A stretch of 16,227 nucleotides of DNA from an uncultured Bacteroides sp. (GTDB lineage: Bacteria; Bacteroidota; Bacteroidia; Bacteroidales; Bacteroidaceae). The first letter of the stretch is position 1, and each line of letters starts with the position of its first letter. A program made the translations under genes and the position numbers. The notes beneath the pieces are model-generated. The model worked only from the letters and a program-made list of their open reading frames with translations. It made no database searches and was not told the origin of the DNA. The stretch spans positions 1 to 16,227 of the forward strand of contig USSR01000075.1 in NCBI GenBank assembly GCA_900557355.1, in the 5' to 3' direction. Shown here one piece after another: positions 8,623 through 15,969 of this stretch.

Positions 8623-10050
8623 ATGTATTTGAAATATGTATTAATTGTATTTTTAGGGATAAGTGTAGCTTGTTGTGCGGATAAAGGTGATTCGGGGAAT
8701 ATCGGTGAATTTTCTTCGGAGAACTTCAAAGTAGAGGTAGGGGGAGAATCTGTATTTGTTTATCAGGCACGGGTGTCTAAGTATCCTATCAATCAGAACT
8801 GGCCGGGATATCAGCGTCCTTTGGAACAAACAGAAATCGCATCTTTTGCATCATTTGATTATGAAGCTGGTAAGACTGTGAGAATAACAACGGAGCAGAA
8901 GATTGAAAGTTGTGATATACGTCCTAAAGAGTTTGGTATTATTCCTGAAGTGAAAGGAAATACGATTGAGTTTGTTGTCACTAATCCTTGTCAGTTTGTT
9001 GTTGAGGTTAATGGGCATCATAAAGCTTTGCATTTGTTCGTCAATCCTAAGGAGCAAATACAAGTGGATAAAGAGGATAGTCGTATTCATTATTATGGCC
9101 CCGGAGTTCATGAAGCCGGAGTGATTAATGTAAAAAGCGATGAAACAGTTTATATAGACGAAGGAGCAATTGTTTATGGAGTCATTCGGAGCGAGAACAC
9201 TTCTAATATCAAAGTAATAGGTAAAGGAATACTTGATGCAAGCCGGATAGCAAGAGGTGTTGCTCCCCATATGATTAGTCTGCATAAAGTACGTAACGCT
9301 TATATTGGAGGTATTATATTGAGAGATGCTCATGAATGGGGAGTTGTACCTTCTTGTTGTGACCAGGTTACATTTGATAATATTAAGTTGATAGGTTTTT
9401 GGCGGTATAATTCTGATGGGATTGATATTGTGAATAGTAGCAATATAGTCATAAAGAATTCTTTTATTAGAGCGTTTGATGATAATATAGCGATAAAGGG
9501 ATTACAGTGGGCGTATGAGGAGCAACAGACCATTAAAGGTATTCGAGTAGACAATTGTGTGCTTTGGAATGATTGGGGCAAGATTTTTGAGTTTGGTGCG
9601 GAAACGGTAGCTGATACGATTCAGGATGTTATGATATCCAATTGTTATGTACCACGCTTTACCATGGTGGCTATGGATATACAAAATGGAGATAGAGGTC
9701 ATATCGAAAACGTCGTTTTCAACAATATTTCTATTGAGGAACCGATACGGGAACGAGCGATGTTGGGTGATACACCTATGGATACAAAAGGCTGGGGAAG
9801 GGCAATTTCTTTAGGTATTTATGGAACACAATGGTCTAGTGATGTGACTCGCGGAAGTATTGACAATATACGATTCAGTAATATACGTTGTACCGGCTCT
9901 TCTTTTTCCAGTATTGAACTGAAAGGTTATGATGAGAAACATCAGGTTTCCAATGTATATATTAAGGACTATTTTGTCAATGGAACGAAAATTACCGGAG
10001 ATGAAGCTATACAAAAAAATGACTTTGTGACTAATGTTGTTTGGGAGTAA
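8623..10050 (+). CDS. Right-handed beta-helix glycoside hydrolase, GH28/GH49-like lipoprotein
   Basis: A 475-residue predicted lipoprotein (MYLKYVLIVFLGISVACC, lipid Cys at 17 or 18; the lipobox is not canonical). An N-terminal beta-sandwich-like domain (about 30-145) comes first, then a parallel beta-helix with repeats such as NTSNIKVIGKGILDASR, NAYIGGIILRDA and NSSNIVIKNSFIRAFDD. The acid-rich site resembles the polygalacturonase family GH28: NSDGID at 263-268 and FDD at 285-287 (Asp265, Asp286, Asp287). The usual GHG and R-x-K motifs that follow in GH28 are missing; that place reads VLWNDWGKIFEFGAET (313-328). The sandwich-plus-helix layout recalls GH49. It is likely a glycan hydrolase at the outer membrane. 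The exact family and the bond cleaved are uncertain. Confidence 0.75.
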   Translation: MYLKYVLIVFLGISVACCADKGDSGNIGEFSSENFKVEVGGESVFVYQARVSKYPINQNWPGYQRPLEQTEIASFASFDYEAGKTVRITTEQKIESCDIRPKEFGIIPEVKGNTIEFVVTNPCQFVVEVNGHHKALHLFVNPKEQIQVDKEDSRIHYYGPGVHEAGVINVKSDETVYIDEGAIVYGVIRSENTSNIKVIGKGILDASRIARGVAPHMISLHKVRNAYIGGIILRDAHEWGVVPSCCDQVTFDNIKLIGFWRYNSDGIDIVNSSNIVIKNSFIRAFDDNIAIKGLQWAYEEQQTIKGIRVDNCVLWNDWGKIFEFGAETVADTIQDVMISNCYVPRFTMVAMDIQNGDRGHIENVVFNNISIEEPIRERAMLGDTPMDTKGWGRAISLGIYGTQWSSDVTRGSIDNIRFSNIRCTGSSFSSIELKGYDEKHQVSNVYIKDYFVNGTKITGDEAIQKNDFVTNVVWE

Positions 10051-10057
10051 TATAATG

Positions 10058-10090
10058 TCTTCCTATTATGATTTATCATTTATAGGAAGA
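10058..10090 (+). terminator. Intercistronic hairpin after the beta-helix hydrolase gene
   Basis: A 9-bp stem (TCTTCCTAT with ATAGGAAGA) encloses an inner 5-bp stem (ATGAT/ATCAT), with one to two unpaired bases between them. It begins 7 bp after the stop codon and lacks a T tract. It could pause polymerase or protect the upstream message end. Confidence 0.5.
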
Positions 10091-10133
10091 ATAGCCGGAT
10101 GATGGCGGAGTATGTTATTAGGTGTTATAAACA

Positions 10134-10154
10134 GAATCGGAAGAACTCCGATTC
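10134..10154 (+). promoter_or_regulatory. Short hairpin in the 5' leader of the GH99-like gene
   Basis: A perfect 8-bp stem (GAATCGGA with TCCGATTC) with a 5-nt loop (AGAAC) ends 18 bp before the ATG of the next gene. With the hairpin at 10058-10090 it makes two stem-loops in a 122-bp gap. A position this close to the start suggests an effect on translation or message stability. No riboswitch class was recognised. Confidence 0.45.
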
Positions 10155-10172
10155 ATAAATTGGGATAATAAA

Positions 10173-11384
10173 ATGATAAAAGAAAAACGACTCAAGTATA
10201 TTGTTTTCTGTTTGTTGAATATGACAGGTATATTTGCTTTTGTAGGGCAAGTTGCAGCACAAGCTATTGTAGGAGGTACGCATTCTGGTTACAGTGTTGC
10301 TGCCTACGTCTGGCCTTCCTGTCATGACGATCGGCCTAAAGGACATGAACTATTATGGCCGGCGGGGACGGGAGAGTGGGAAATTATTAAAAAAGGTACT
10401 CCCCGCTTTGAAGGCCATTATCAGCCTAAACAACCTTTGTGGGGTTATGAAATGGATAATAACCCGCAAGTGATGGAAAAATGGATTGATGCAGCTACGC
10501 AACATGGGGTGAATGTTTTTATATTCGATTGGTATTGGTATGATGAAGGGCCGTTTCTTGAAAGTTGTATCAATGATGGCTTTTTGAAAGCACGTAATAA
10601 TGAGAAAATGCAGTTCTATATTATGTGGGCTAACCATGATGTAAAGAAGAACTATTGGAATGTGCATAAATATGGTAATGATGAATCGTTGCTGTGGGAT
10701 GCTTCCGTGGACTGGAAAAATTTTAAAATCATAGTGGATAGAGTCATTAATCAATATTTTGCGAAAGGTAACTATTTCAAAATAAATGGGGCTCCTGTTT
10801 TTTCAATCTTTGGCCTGGAGAAGTTTGTTCAGAGCTTCGGTACTGTGGATGAGGCCCGTAAAGCACTTGACTATTTTAGAAAAGAGGTAAAAAGATATGG
10901 ATTTCCCGAACTGCATATACAATCAATTATCGGCGGAGGTATGCCTGACGAGAAAATGTTGCAGCAAATAGAGCAATTGGGCATCAACAGTATGACACAT
11001 TATAACTGGGGCGGTCCGCATCCGGAAGATTATATGACTTGGGGAAAGGAATCCATGGAAAGAATGGATAAATGGGTAGAGGCTCTTTCTGTTCCTTATT
11101 TTCCTAATGCTTCTGTCGGTTGGGACGATACCCCACGATTTCCTCATAAAACCCAAAAAGATGTAGTACATTATAACAACTCTCCTCAAAGTTTCGCGAC
11201 TTATCTTCAAAAAGCAAAAGAATATCTGGATGTCCGTCCGGCTTTGCCGAAGCTGATTACAGTCTTTTCCTGGAATGAATGGATAGAGGGAGGGTATCTC
11301 TTGCCTGATATGAAGTCTGGATTCGGGTATTTGGAAGCGGTGAAAGAGGTGATTCTTGATGGAAAATATGATAGGTATAAATGA
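10173..11384 (+). CDS. GH99-like / WbsX-type (beta/alpha)8 protein, secreted
   Basis: A 403-residue protein of the WbsX-like family (PF14307, often labelled glycosyltransferase WTX/WbsX or GH99-like), related to GH99 and GH71 endo-alpha-mannosidase folds. A signal peptide lies at about 1-30 (FVGQVAAQA). Family marks: AAYVWPSCHDDRP (43-55); NVFIFDWYWYDEGPFLE (114-130); MWANHD (151-156); and near the C-terminus the diagnostic SWNEWIEGGYLLPD (366-379), with Glu369 and Glu372 as candidate catalytic acids. Because it is exported and sits among GH genes, a hydrolase role in the periplasm is far more likely than glycosyl transfer. The substrate linkage is not known from sequence. The ATG at 10173 gives a good signal peptide, and the gene looks intact. 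Confidence 0.8.
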   Translation: MIKEKRLKYIVFCLLNMTGIFAFVGQVAAQAIVGGTHSGYSVAAYVWPSCHDDRPKGHELLWPAGTGEWEIIKKGTPRFEGHYQPKQPLWGYEMDNNPQVMEKWIDAATQHGVNVFIFDWYWYDEGPFLESCINDGFLKARNNEKMQFYIMWANHDVKKNYWNVHKYGNDESLLWDASVDWKNFKIIVDRVINQYFAKGNYFKINGAPVFSIFGLEKFVQSFGTVDEARKALDYFRKEVKRYGFPELHIQSIIGGGMPDEKMLQQIEQLGINSMTHYNWGGPHPEDYMTWGKESMERMDKWVEALSVPYFPNASVGWDDTPRFPHKTQKDVVHYNNSPQSFATYLQKAKEYLDVRPALPKLITVFSWNEWIEGGYLLPDMKSGFGYLEAVKEVILDGKYDRYK

Positions 11385-11424
11385 TATCGTGTAAAAATAA
11401 TAAATATAAATACTATAAACGATT

Positions 11425-12381
11425 ATGATGAGAATATCAAAATTATTATGTAAGTCATTTGCATTGCTTAGTTTGTTGTTTATTGCTTGTAGCAATACGG
11501 ATGACATTCAGCAAAAAGTAACAGAGATTGATGCAAGCCAATTGAAAGTGAGAGATCCTTTTATCTTTTATGATGCGGATACTGATTATTATTACTTGCA
11601 TGTAAATGGTACTCTGAAAGTAAAGTCATACAAGAGCAAAGATCTGCTTACTTGGCAGGAGAATGGATATTCATTTCTCCCTTCTGCCGGATTTTGGGGA
11701 AAAGAAGACTTTTGGGCTCCCGATTTTTATAAATATAAAGACAAATATTATTTGTTTATCACGTTGAGTGCACCGGGAGTAAAAAGAGGTACTTCTGTTT
11801 TGGTTTCGGATAGAGTGACTGGAACTTTCCAGCCATTAGTCAACGCCCCTGTTACTCCACAGGAATGGACGTGTTTGGATGGCTCTCTTTATGTTGACTC
11901 GGAAGGGATTCCATGGATTTTTTATTGTCGTGAATGGGTAGAAGTCGGTGATGGAGAAATATATATTCAACAATTGAAAGATGATTTGACAACGACGGTT
12001 GGGGAACCACATTTGCTGTTTAAGGCTTCCGAGGCTCCTTGGGTAGGTCCGGTTACTTTAGGCGAGAATACGGGTAATGTGACTGATGCCCCAACTGTTT
12101 ATCGTTTAGAGAGTGGTGCGCTTCTTATGTTGTGGTCTAGCTTTACCAAGGATGGTAAATATTGTATTGCTCAAGCGTTGTCAGAATCGGGTAATGTGCA
12201 AGGCCCATGGGTACAAATGCCGGAACCTTTGAATGATGATGATGGCGGGCACGCCATGTTGTTCAGAGATAAAAACGGAATTTTGAAAATATCTTATCAT
12301 TCACCCAATACGACAGGGCTGGAAAGATTGACGATTAAAGATGTAGCGATTGAGAATAACAAAGTTAGAATTATAGAATAA
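11425..12381 (+). CDS. GH43-family five-bladed beta-propeller glycoside hydrolase, lipoprotein
   Basis: A 318-residue lipoprotein. Its signal peptide ends in LLSLLFIAC with lipid Cys22, followed by SNTDD, which matches the acidic surface-export pattern. A second in-frame ATG at 11428 is equally possible. The remainder is a single five-bladed propeller: RDPF with Asp44 (general base), WAPD (97-100), LDGS with Asp152 (pKa modulator), and DDDGGHAMLF (271-280), giving the His-containing blade typical of arabinan/xylan-type GH43. The general acid is less clear. The usual Glu in an E-G/A-P motif is replaced by TDAP (220-223), so Asp221 or a nearby Glu (Glu214) may serve. Arabinofuranosidase, xylosidase or galactosidase activity is possible. 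No accessory domain is present. It lies 40 bp after the previous gene and 7 bp before the next. Confidence 0.88.
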   Translation: MMRISKLLCKSFALLSLLFIACSNTDDIQQKVTEIDASQLKVRDPFIFYDADTDYYYLHVNGTLKVKSYKSKDLLTWQENGYSFLPSAGFWGKEDFWAPDFYKYKDKYYLFITLSAPGVKRGTSVLVSDRVTGTFQPLVNAPVTPQEWTCLDGSLYVDSEGIPWIFYCREWVEVGDGEIYIQQLKDDLTTTVGEPHLLFKASEAPWVGPVTLGENTGNVTDAPTVYRLESGALLMLWSSFTKDGKYCIAQALSESGNVQGPWVQMPEPLNDDDGGHAMLFRDKNGILKISYHSPNTTGLERLTIKDVAIENNKVRIIE

Positions 12382-12388
12382 AAGTGGG

Positions 12389-15300
12389 ATGCATAGAATA
12401 GTTCTTTTCCTCATGTTATTGACAGCGGTGAATGTGTCTGCTGATGACTCTTTTTCTGTTTATTGCCTGACTACCGAACAGGCAGAGAATCCGACAGGGA
12501 TAGATTCGCAGTCTCCGCGTTTCAGTTGGAAGATATATGCTCAAAAGCGTAATTTTAAACAATATGCTTATCAGGTGTGTGTAGCTGATTCTCCGGACAA
12601 ATTGATGAATAGTGGAGTTAATATTTGGGATAGCGGAAAGGTTTTCTCTGACAAATCAATTCTTATTCCTTTCAAAGGTTTAAAATTAAAATCGTCCGAG
12701 GTCTATTATTGGCGAGTTAGAATTTGGAATGATGAAGACAAGGTGTCCGCATGGAGTCAGATAAATACATTTGCTACTGGTTTGTTGGTAAATTCCGATT
12801 GGGGAAATGCTCAATGGATTTCTATGGAGAAAGACGAAGGACGAGTAAAAGGTATTCATTATCAGGAGGAGGCAGCTTTGCCTACCCAAAAGGTAGGGAT
12901 GTATAAACTTCCTCAATTTCGGAAACAGTTTAGAGTGAAAGATAAAAAGATCAGTAGAGCTTTTGCTTATGTTTCAGGTTTGGGACATTTTGATTTTTTT
13001 CTGAATGGTGGGAAAGTGGGTAATCACTTTTTGGATGCCGGGTGGACTTTATACGATAAAGAGGCCTTTTATGTATCATTTGATATAACGGACTTATTGC
13101 AGCGTGGAGAAAATGTATTGGGGATTATGCTTGGAAATGGATTTTACAATGTACCGCAGGAACGTTATTTTAAATTGCTGATTTCTTATGGCGCTCCTAA
13201 AATGAAGTTATATTTGAGAATTGTTTATGACGATGCTTCCGTTCAGGAGATTGTATCTGATAGGTCGTGGAAGGTAAGTGAAAGTCCTGTGGCCTTCTCC
13301 AGTATATATGGTGGAGAAGACTATGATGCAACTAGAGAGCAGCCAGGATGGATGTATGCAGATTTTGATCGTAGTGACTGGAAGAATGTATTAGTTGCCG
13401 ACTATTCTCCTAAGATGGTTTCCCAACAAACCGAACCGCTCCGAATGAGAGAAGAAATACCGGTGGTTACGTATTCTAAAAATGAGAAGGGAAACTGGGT
13501 ATATGACTTGGGGCAGAATTTTTCGGGAGTAATTCGTCTTTGTGTAAAGGGAGAAAGAGGACAGAGTGTACGTCTGACACCTGCGGAATTACTGAACCGG
13601 AATCACACAGTCAATCAGTCAGCGTCAGGAGAGCCTTTTTACTTTACTTATAAACTTCGGGGGGGGCAATGTATTGAAACATGGCAACCACAATTCACCT
13701 ATTATGGTTTTCGCTATGTGGAAGTGGAGGGTGCGATTCCGGCAGGAGAGGAAAATCCGGATAAACTTCCGGTTATAATGGAACTTGCTGGAGTTCACAC
13801 CTGTTTGGCTGCTCCTGAAACAGGGAGTTTTTCTTGCTCCAATCCTCTGTTTAATAAAATACATAATCTTATAGACTGGGCTATGCGCAGCAATATGGCC
13901 AGTGTGCTGACTGATTGCCCTCATAGGGAAAAACTGGGTTGGGTGGAACAAGCTTATCTGATGCAATACTCCCTGCAATATCGTTACAATATGTCCCGAA
14001 TGTATGGCAAGATAATAAGAGATATGTATCTGTCGCAAACGGAAGAAGGGATGATCCCCTCCATTGCACCCGAATATGTGAGATTTAAAGAAGGGTTCGA
14101 AGATACGCCAGAGTGGGGAAGTGCATTTATTATATCTTCCTGGTATTCGTATTTATGGTATGGAGACGACAGGGCTTTGACAGAGTTTTATCCTGCAATG
14201 AAAAGATATATGAACTATCTGGCCTCCCGTGCAAAAGATCATATAATTTCTTATGGTTTAGGCGATTGGTTTGACATAGGACCAGATGTTCCGGGAAATT
14301 CGCAATTGACATCCAATGGAGTGACGGCAACAGCAACCTACTATTACAATGCCGTTATCATGCAGAAGATTGCTCGGCTTTTAGGTATTTCTGAAGATGT
14401 GGAGGTATATGAAAAATTGGCAGCCGGCATTAAGGTTTCCTTTAATCGTACATTTTTTGATTCTTTATCGAATATCTATGATCGCAATAGTCAGACTGCT
14501 AATGCAATTGTTCTATTCATGGATTTAGCAGATGAGGCTCACAAACAAATGGTACTTGATAATTTGGTTTGTGATATACAAAGTCGAAATTATGCATTGA
14601 CGGCTGGGGATATAGGATATAGATATGTGTTACGTGCGTTGGAGGCTAATCATTTGTCGGAACTGATTTATAAAATGAATTGTAGGTATGATGTTCCTGG
14701 TTATGGTTGGCAGTTAGCACATGATGCGACAGCGCTTACAGAATCATGGCAGGCGTTCGGATTTGTGTCTAACAATCATTTTATGTTAGGACACTTGATG
14801 GAATGGTTGTATAGTGGTATAGGCGGCATAGGCCAGACAGAACAGTCATTGGGGTATAAAACAGTATTAATTGATCCTCAAATAGTCGGTGATATTACAT
14901 CTGCTACAACTTCTTACGAGTCTCCTTATGGATTGATTCGTTGTGGATGGAAAAAGGAACGGGAAAAATACGAATTGAAAGTATCTGTTCCGGCTAATAG
15001 TGAAGCAGTAATTAGTCTGCCTGCTGCAACATTTGAAGATATAACGGATTACGGTGTGGCTCTGACATCAGTCACGGATATTATTAATATGGAGGTTAAT
15101 CAAAATGGTCCAATAGGGATTAAATTGAAGGTCGGATCAGGAAACTATCTGTTTACAGTTAATAATCCTGTTTACCAAACAAACACCTTATTAGACATTA
15201 GTGAAGCAACTAATGTATTATGCTTGGGTAATTCGATAACTAAGCATGGGGTAAAACATGATATTGAGTGGTTCTCTGATTGGGGGATGGCGGCATCAAA

Positions 15301-15811
15301 AGAAGAATATGATTATTGTCATCAGCTTCAGTCTATGCTTAAAAAGTATAATGATTCGTCAACGGTTACTCCACTGAATATTGCATATTGGGAACAGAAC
15401 TTAAATTGTAATATTGATTCTTTGATTGGGGAGAAGTGCCTGAATAAAGATTTGATAGTTATAAGGCTCGGAGAAAATGTACATGACAAGGAACTGTTTA
15501 AAACGAGGATTCTTGATCTTGTAAATGTATGTAAGAAATATACTTCTAATGTTATTATTACCGGTTGTTTCTGGCCTGATGCTGACAAAGAAGAAGCATT
15601 GATAAATGCAGCAAACCGAAATGGACTTGAGTATGTTCCGCTTGCGTGGATTAGCGAGCAGCAAGGAGTTTATCCCAAGATTGGTGATAAATTGTATAGT
15701 ACATCAAGCAAGCCTTATAAAGTAAAACAGGATTTTATAATTACACATCCCAATGACAAAGGAATGAAAATGATTGCCAGGAAGATATTTGAGGTAATAG
15801 ATAGGAAGTGA
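12389..15811 (+). CDS. GH78 alpha-L-rhamnosidase fused to a C-terminal SGNH hydrolase-like domain
   Basis: A 1,140-residue exported enzyme that should remove terminal alpha-L-rhamnose. The signal peptide is about 1-18. Order of domains: an N-terminal fibronectin-like beta domain (about 22-130, with NPTGIDSQSPRFSW); a rhamnosidase N domain (about 175-340); a second beta domain (about 355-460, YDLGQNFSG); the (alpha/alpha)6 catalytic barrel (about 470-815) with TDCPHREKLGWVEQ (508-520, Glu514 the likely acid), GDWFDIG (625-631), LTESW (Glu785) and SNNHFMLGH (794-802); and a rhamnosidase C domain (about 818-925). Residues about 940-1140 are an SGNH/GDSL-type unit: GNSI with Ser949, GEN (1028-1030) and THPNDKGM with His1120. 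That unit may be an acetyl esterase. The GH43 gene ends 7 bp upstream, so the pair is cotranscribed. Confidence 0.92.
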   Translation: MHRIVLFLMLLTAVNVSADDSFSVYCLTTEQAENPTGIDSQSPRFSWKIYAQKRNFKQYAYQVCVADSPDKLMNSGVNIWDSGKVFSDKSILIPFKGLKLKSSEVYYWRVRIWNDEDKVSAWSQINTFATGLLVNSDWGNAQWISMEKDEGRVKGIHYQEEAALPTQKVGMYKLPQFRKQFRVKDKKISRAFAYVSGLGHFDFFLNGGKVGNHFLDAGWTLYDKEAFYVSFDITDLLQRGENVLGIMLGNGFYNVPQERYFKLLISYGAPKMKLYLRIVYDDASVQEIVSDRSWKVSESPVAFSSIYGGEDYDATREQPGWMYADFDRSDWKNVLVADYSPKMVSQQTEPLRMREEIPVVTYSKNEKGNWVYDLGQNFSGVIRLCVKGERGQSVRLTPAELLNRNHTVNQSASGEPFYFTYKLRGGQCIETWQPQFTYYGFRYVEVEGAIPAGEENPDKLPVIMELAGVHTCLAAPETGSFSCSNPLFNKIHNLIDWAMRSNMASVLTDCPHREKLGWVEQAYLMQYSLQYRYNMSRMYGKIIRDMYLSQTEEGMIPSIAPEYVRFKEGFEDTPEWGSAFIISSWYSYLWYGDDRALTEFYPAMKRYMNYLASRAKDHIISYGLGDWFDIGPDVPGNSQLTSNGVTATATYYYNAVIMQKIARLLGISEDVEVYEKLAAGIKVSFNRTFFDSLSNIYDRNSQTANAIVLFMDLADEAHKQMVLDNLVCDIQSRNYALTAGDIGYRYVLRALEANHLSELIYKMNCRYDVPGYGWQLAHDATALTESWQAFGFVSNNHFMLGHLMEWLYSGIGGIGQTEQSLGYKTVLIDPQIVGDITSATTSYESPYGLIRCGWKKEREKYELKVSVPANSEAVISLPAATFEDITDYGVALTSVTDIINMEVNQNGPIGIKLKVGSGNYLFTVNNPVYQTNTLLDISEATNVLCLGNSITKHGVKHDIEWFSDWGMAASKEEYDYCHQLQSMLKKYNDSSTVTPLNIAYWEQNLNCNIDSLIGEKCLNKDLIVIRLGENVHDKELFKTRILDLVNVCKKYTSNVIITGCFWPDADKEEALINAANRNGLEYVPLAWISEQQGVYPKIGDKLYSTSSKPYKVKQDFIITHPNDKGMKMIARKIFEVIDRK

Positions 15812-15829
15812 GAGCATTGTAGGAGACTG

Positions 15830-15858
15830 GTAGTAAAACGAGAAATCCGTTTTATTAC
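15830..15858 (+). terminator. Hairpin after the GH78-SGNH gene
   Basis: An 11-bp stem with one G-T wobble (GTAGTAAAACG with CGTTTTATTAC) around a 7-nt loop, 19 bp after the stop codon. There is no clear T tract after it. It is the first of two hairpins that close the PUL. Confidence 0.55.
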
Positions 15859-15867
15859 TGAATATTG

Positions 15868-15909
15868 ACTGCACCCTTGAAGTTTAGTGTTTAACTTTTG
15901 GGGTGCAGT
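15868..15909. terminator. Long hairpin between convergent genes, probably bidirectional
   Basis: The outer stem ACTGCACCC/GGGTGCAGT (9 bp, perfect) continues imperfectly inward to AAGTT/AACTT around a short loop. It sits midway between the plus-strand GH78-SGNH gene and the minus-strand CorA gene, where it could stop both transcripts. Confidence 0.65.
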
Positions 15910-15969
15910 TCATTTGTAATAAGGGCGTTTTTTACTCCAGTTTTTTCTGGCAGCCTCTAATAAGCACTT

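Noticed and set aside
8851..9333. A 160-residue minus-strand open frame inside the beta-helix gene
   Set aside because: It is a shadow of the real gene: low complexity, rich in Ile/Asn/Ser/Tyr, with no recognisable domain.
10923..11507. A 194-residue minus-strand open frame across the GH99-like/GH43 junction
   Set aside because: It runs antisense to two well-supported genes and its composition looks like reverse-translated AT-rich DNA with no motif.
1520..15811. The PUL as an integrative or mobile element
   Set aside because: I saw no integrase, transposase, tRNA or terminal repeats at the borders.
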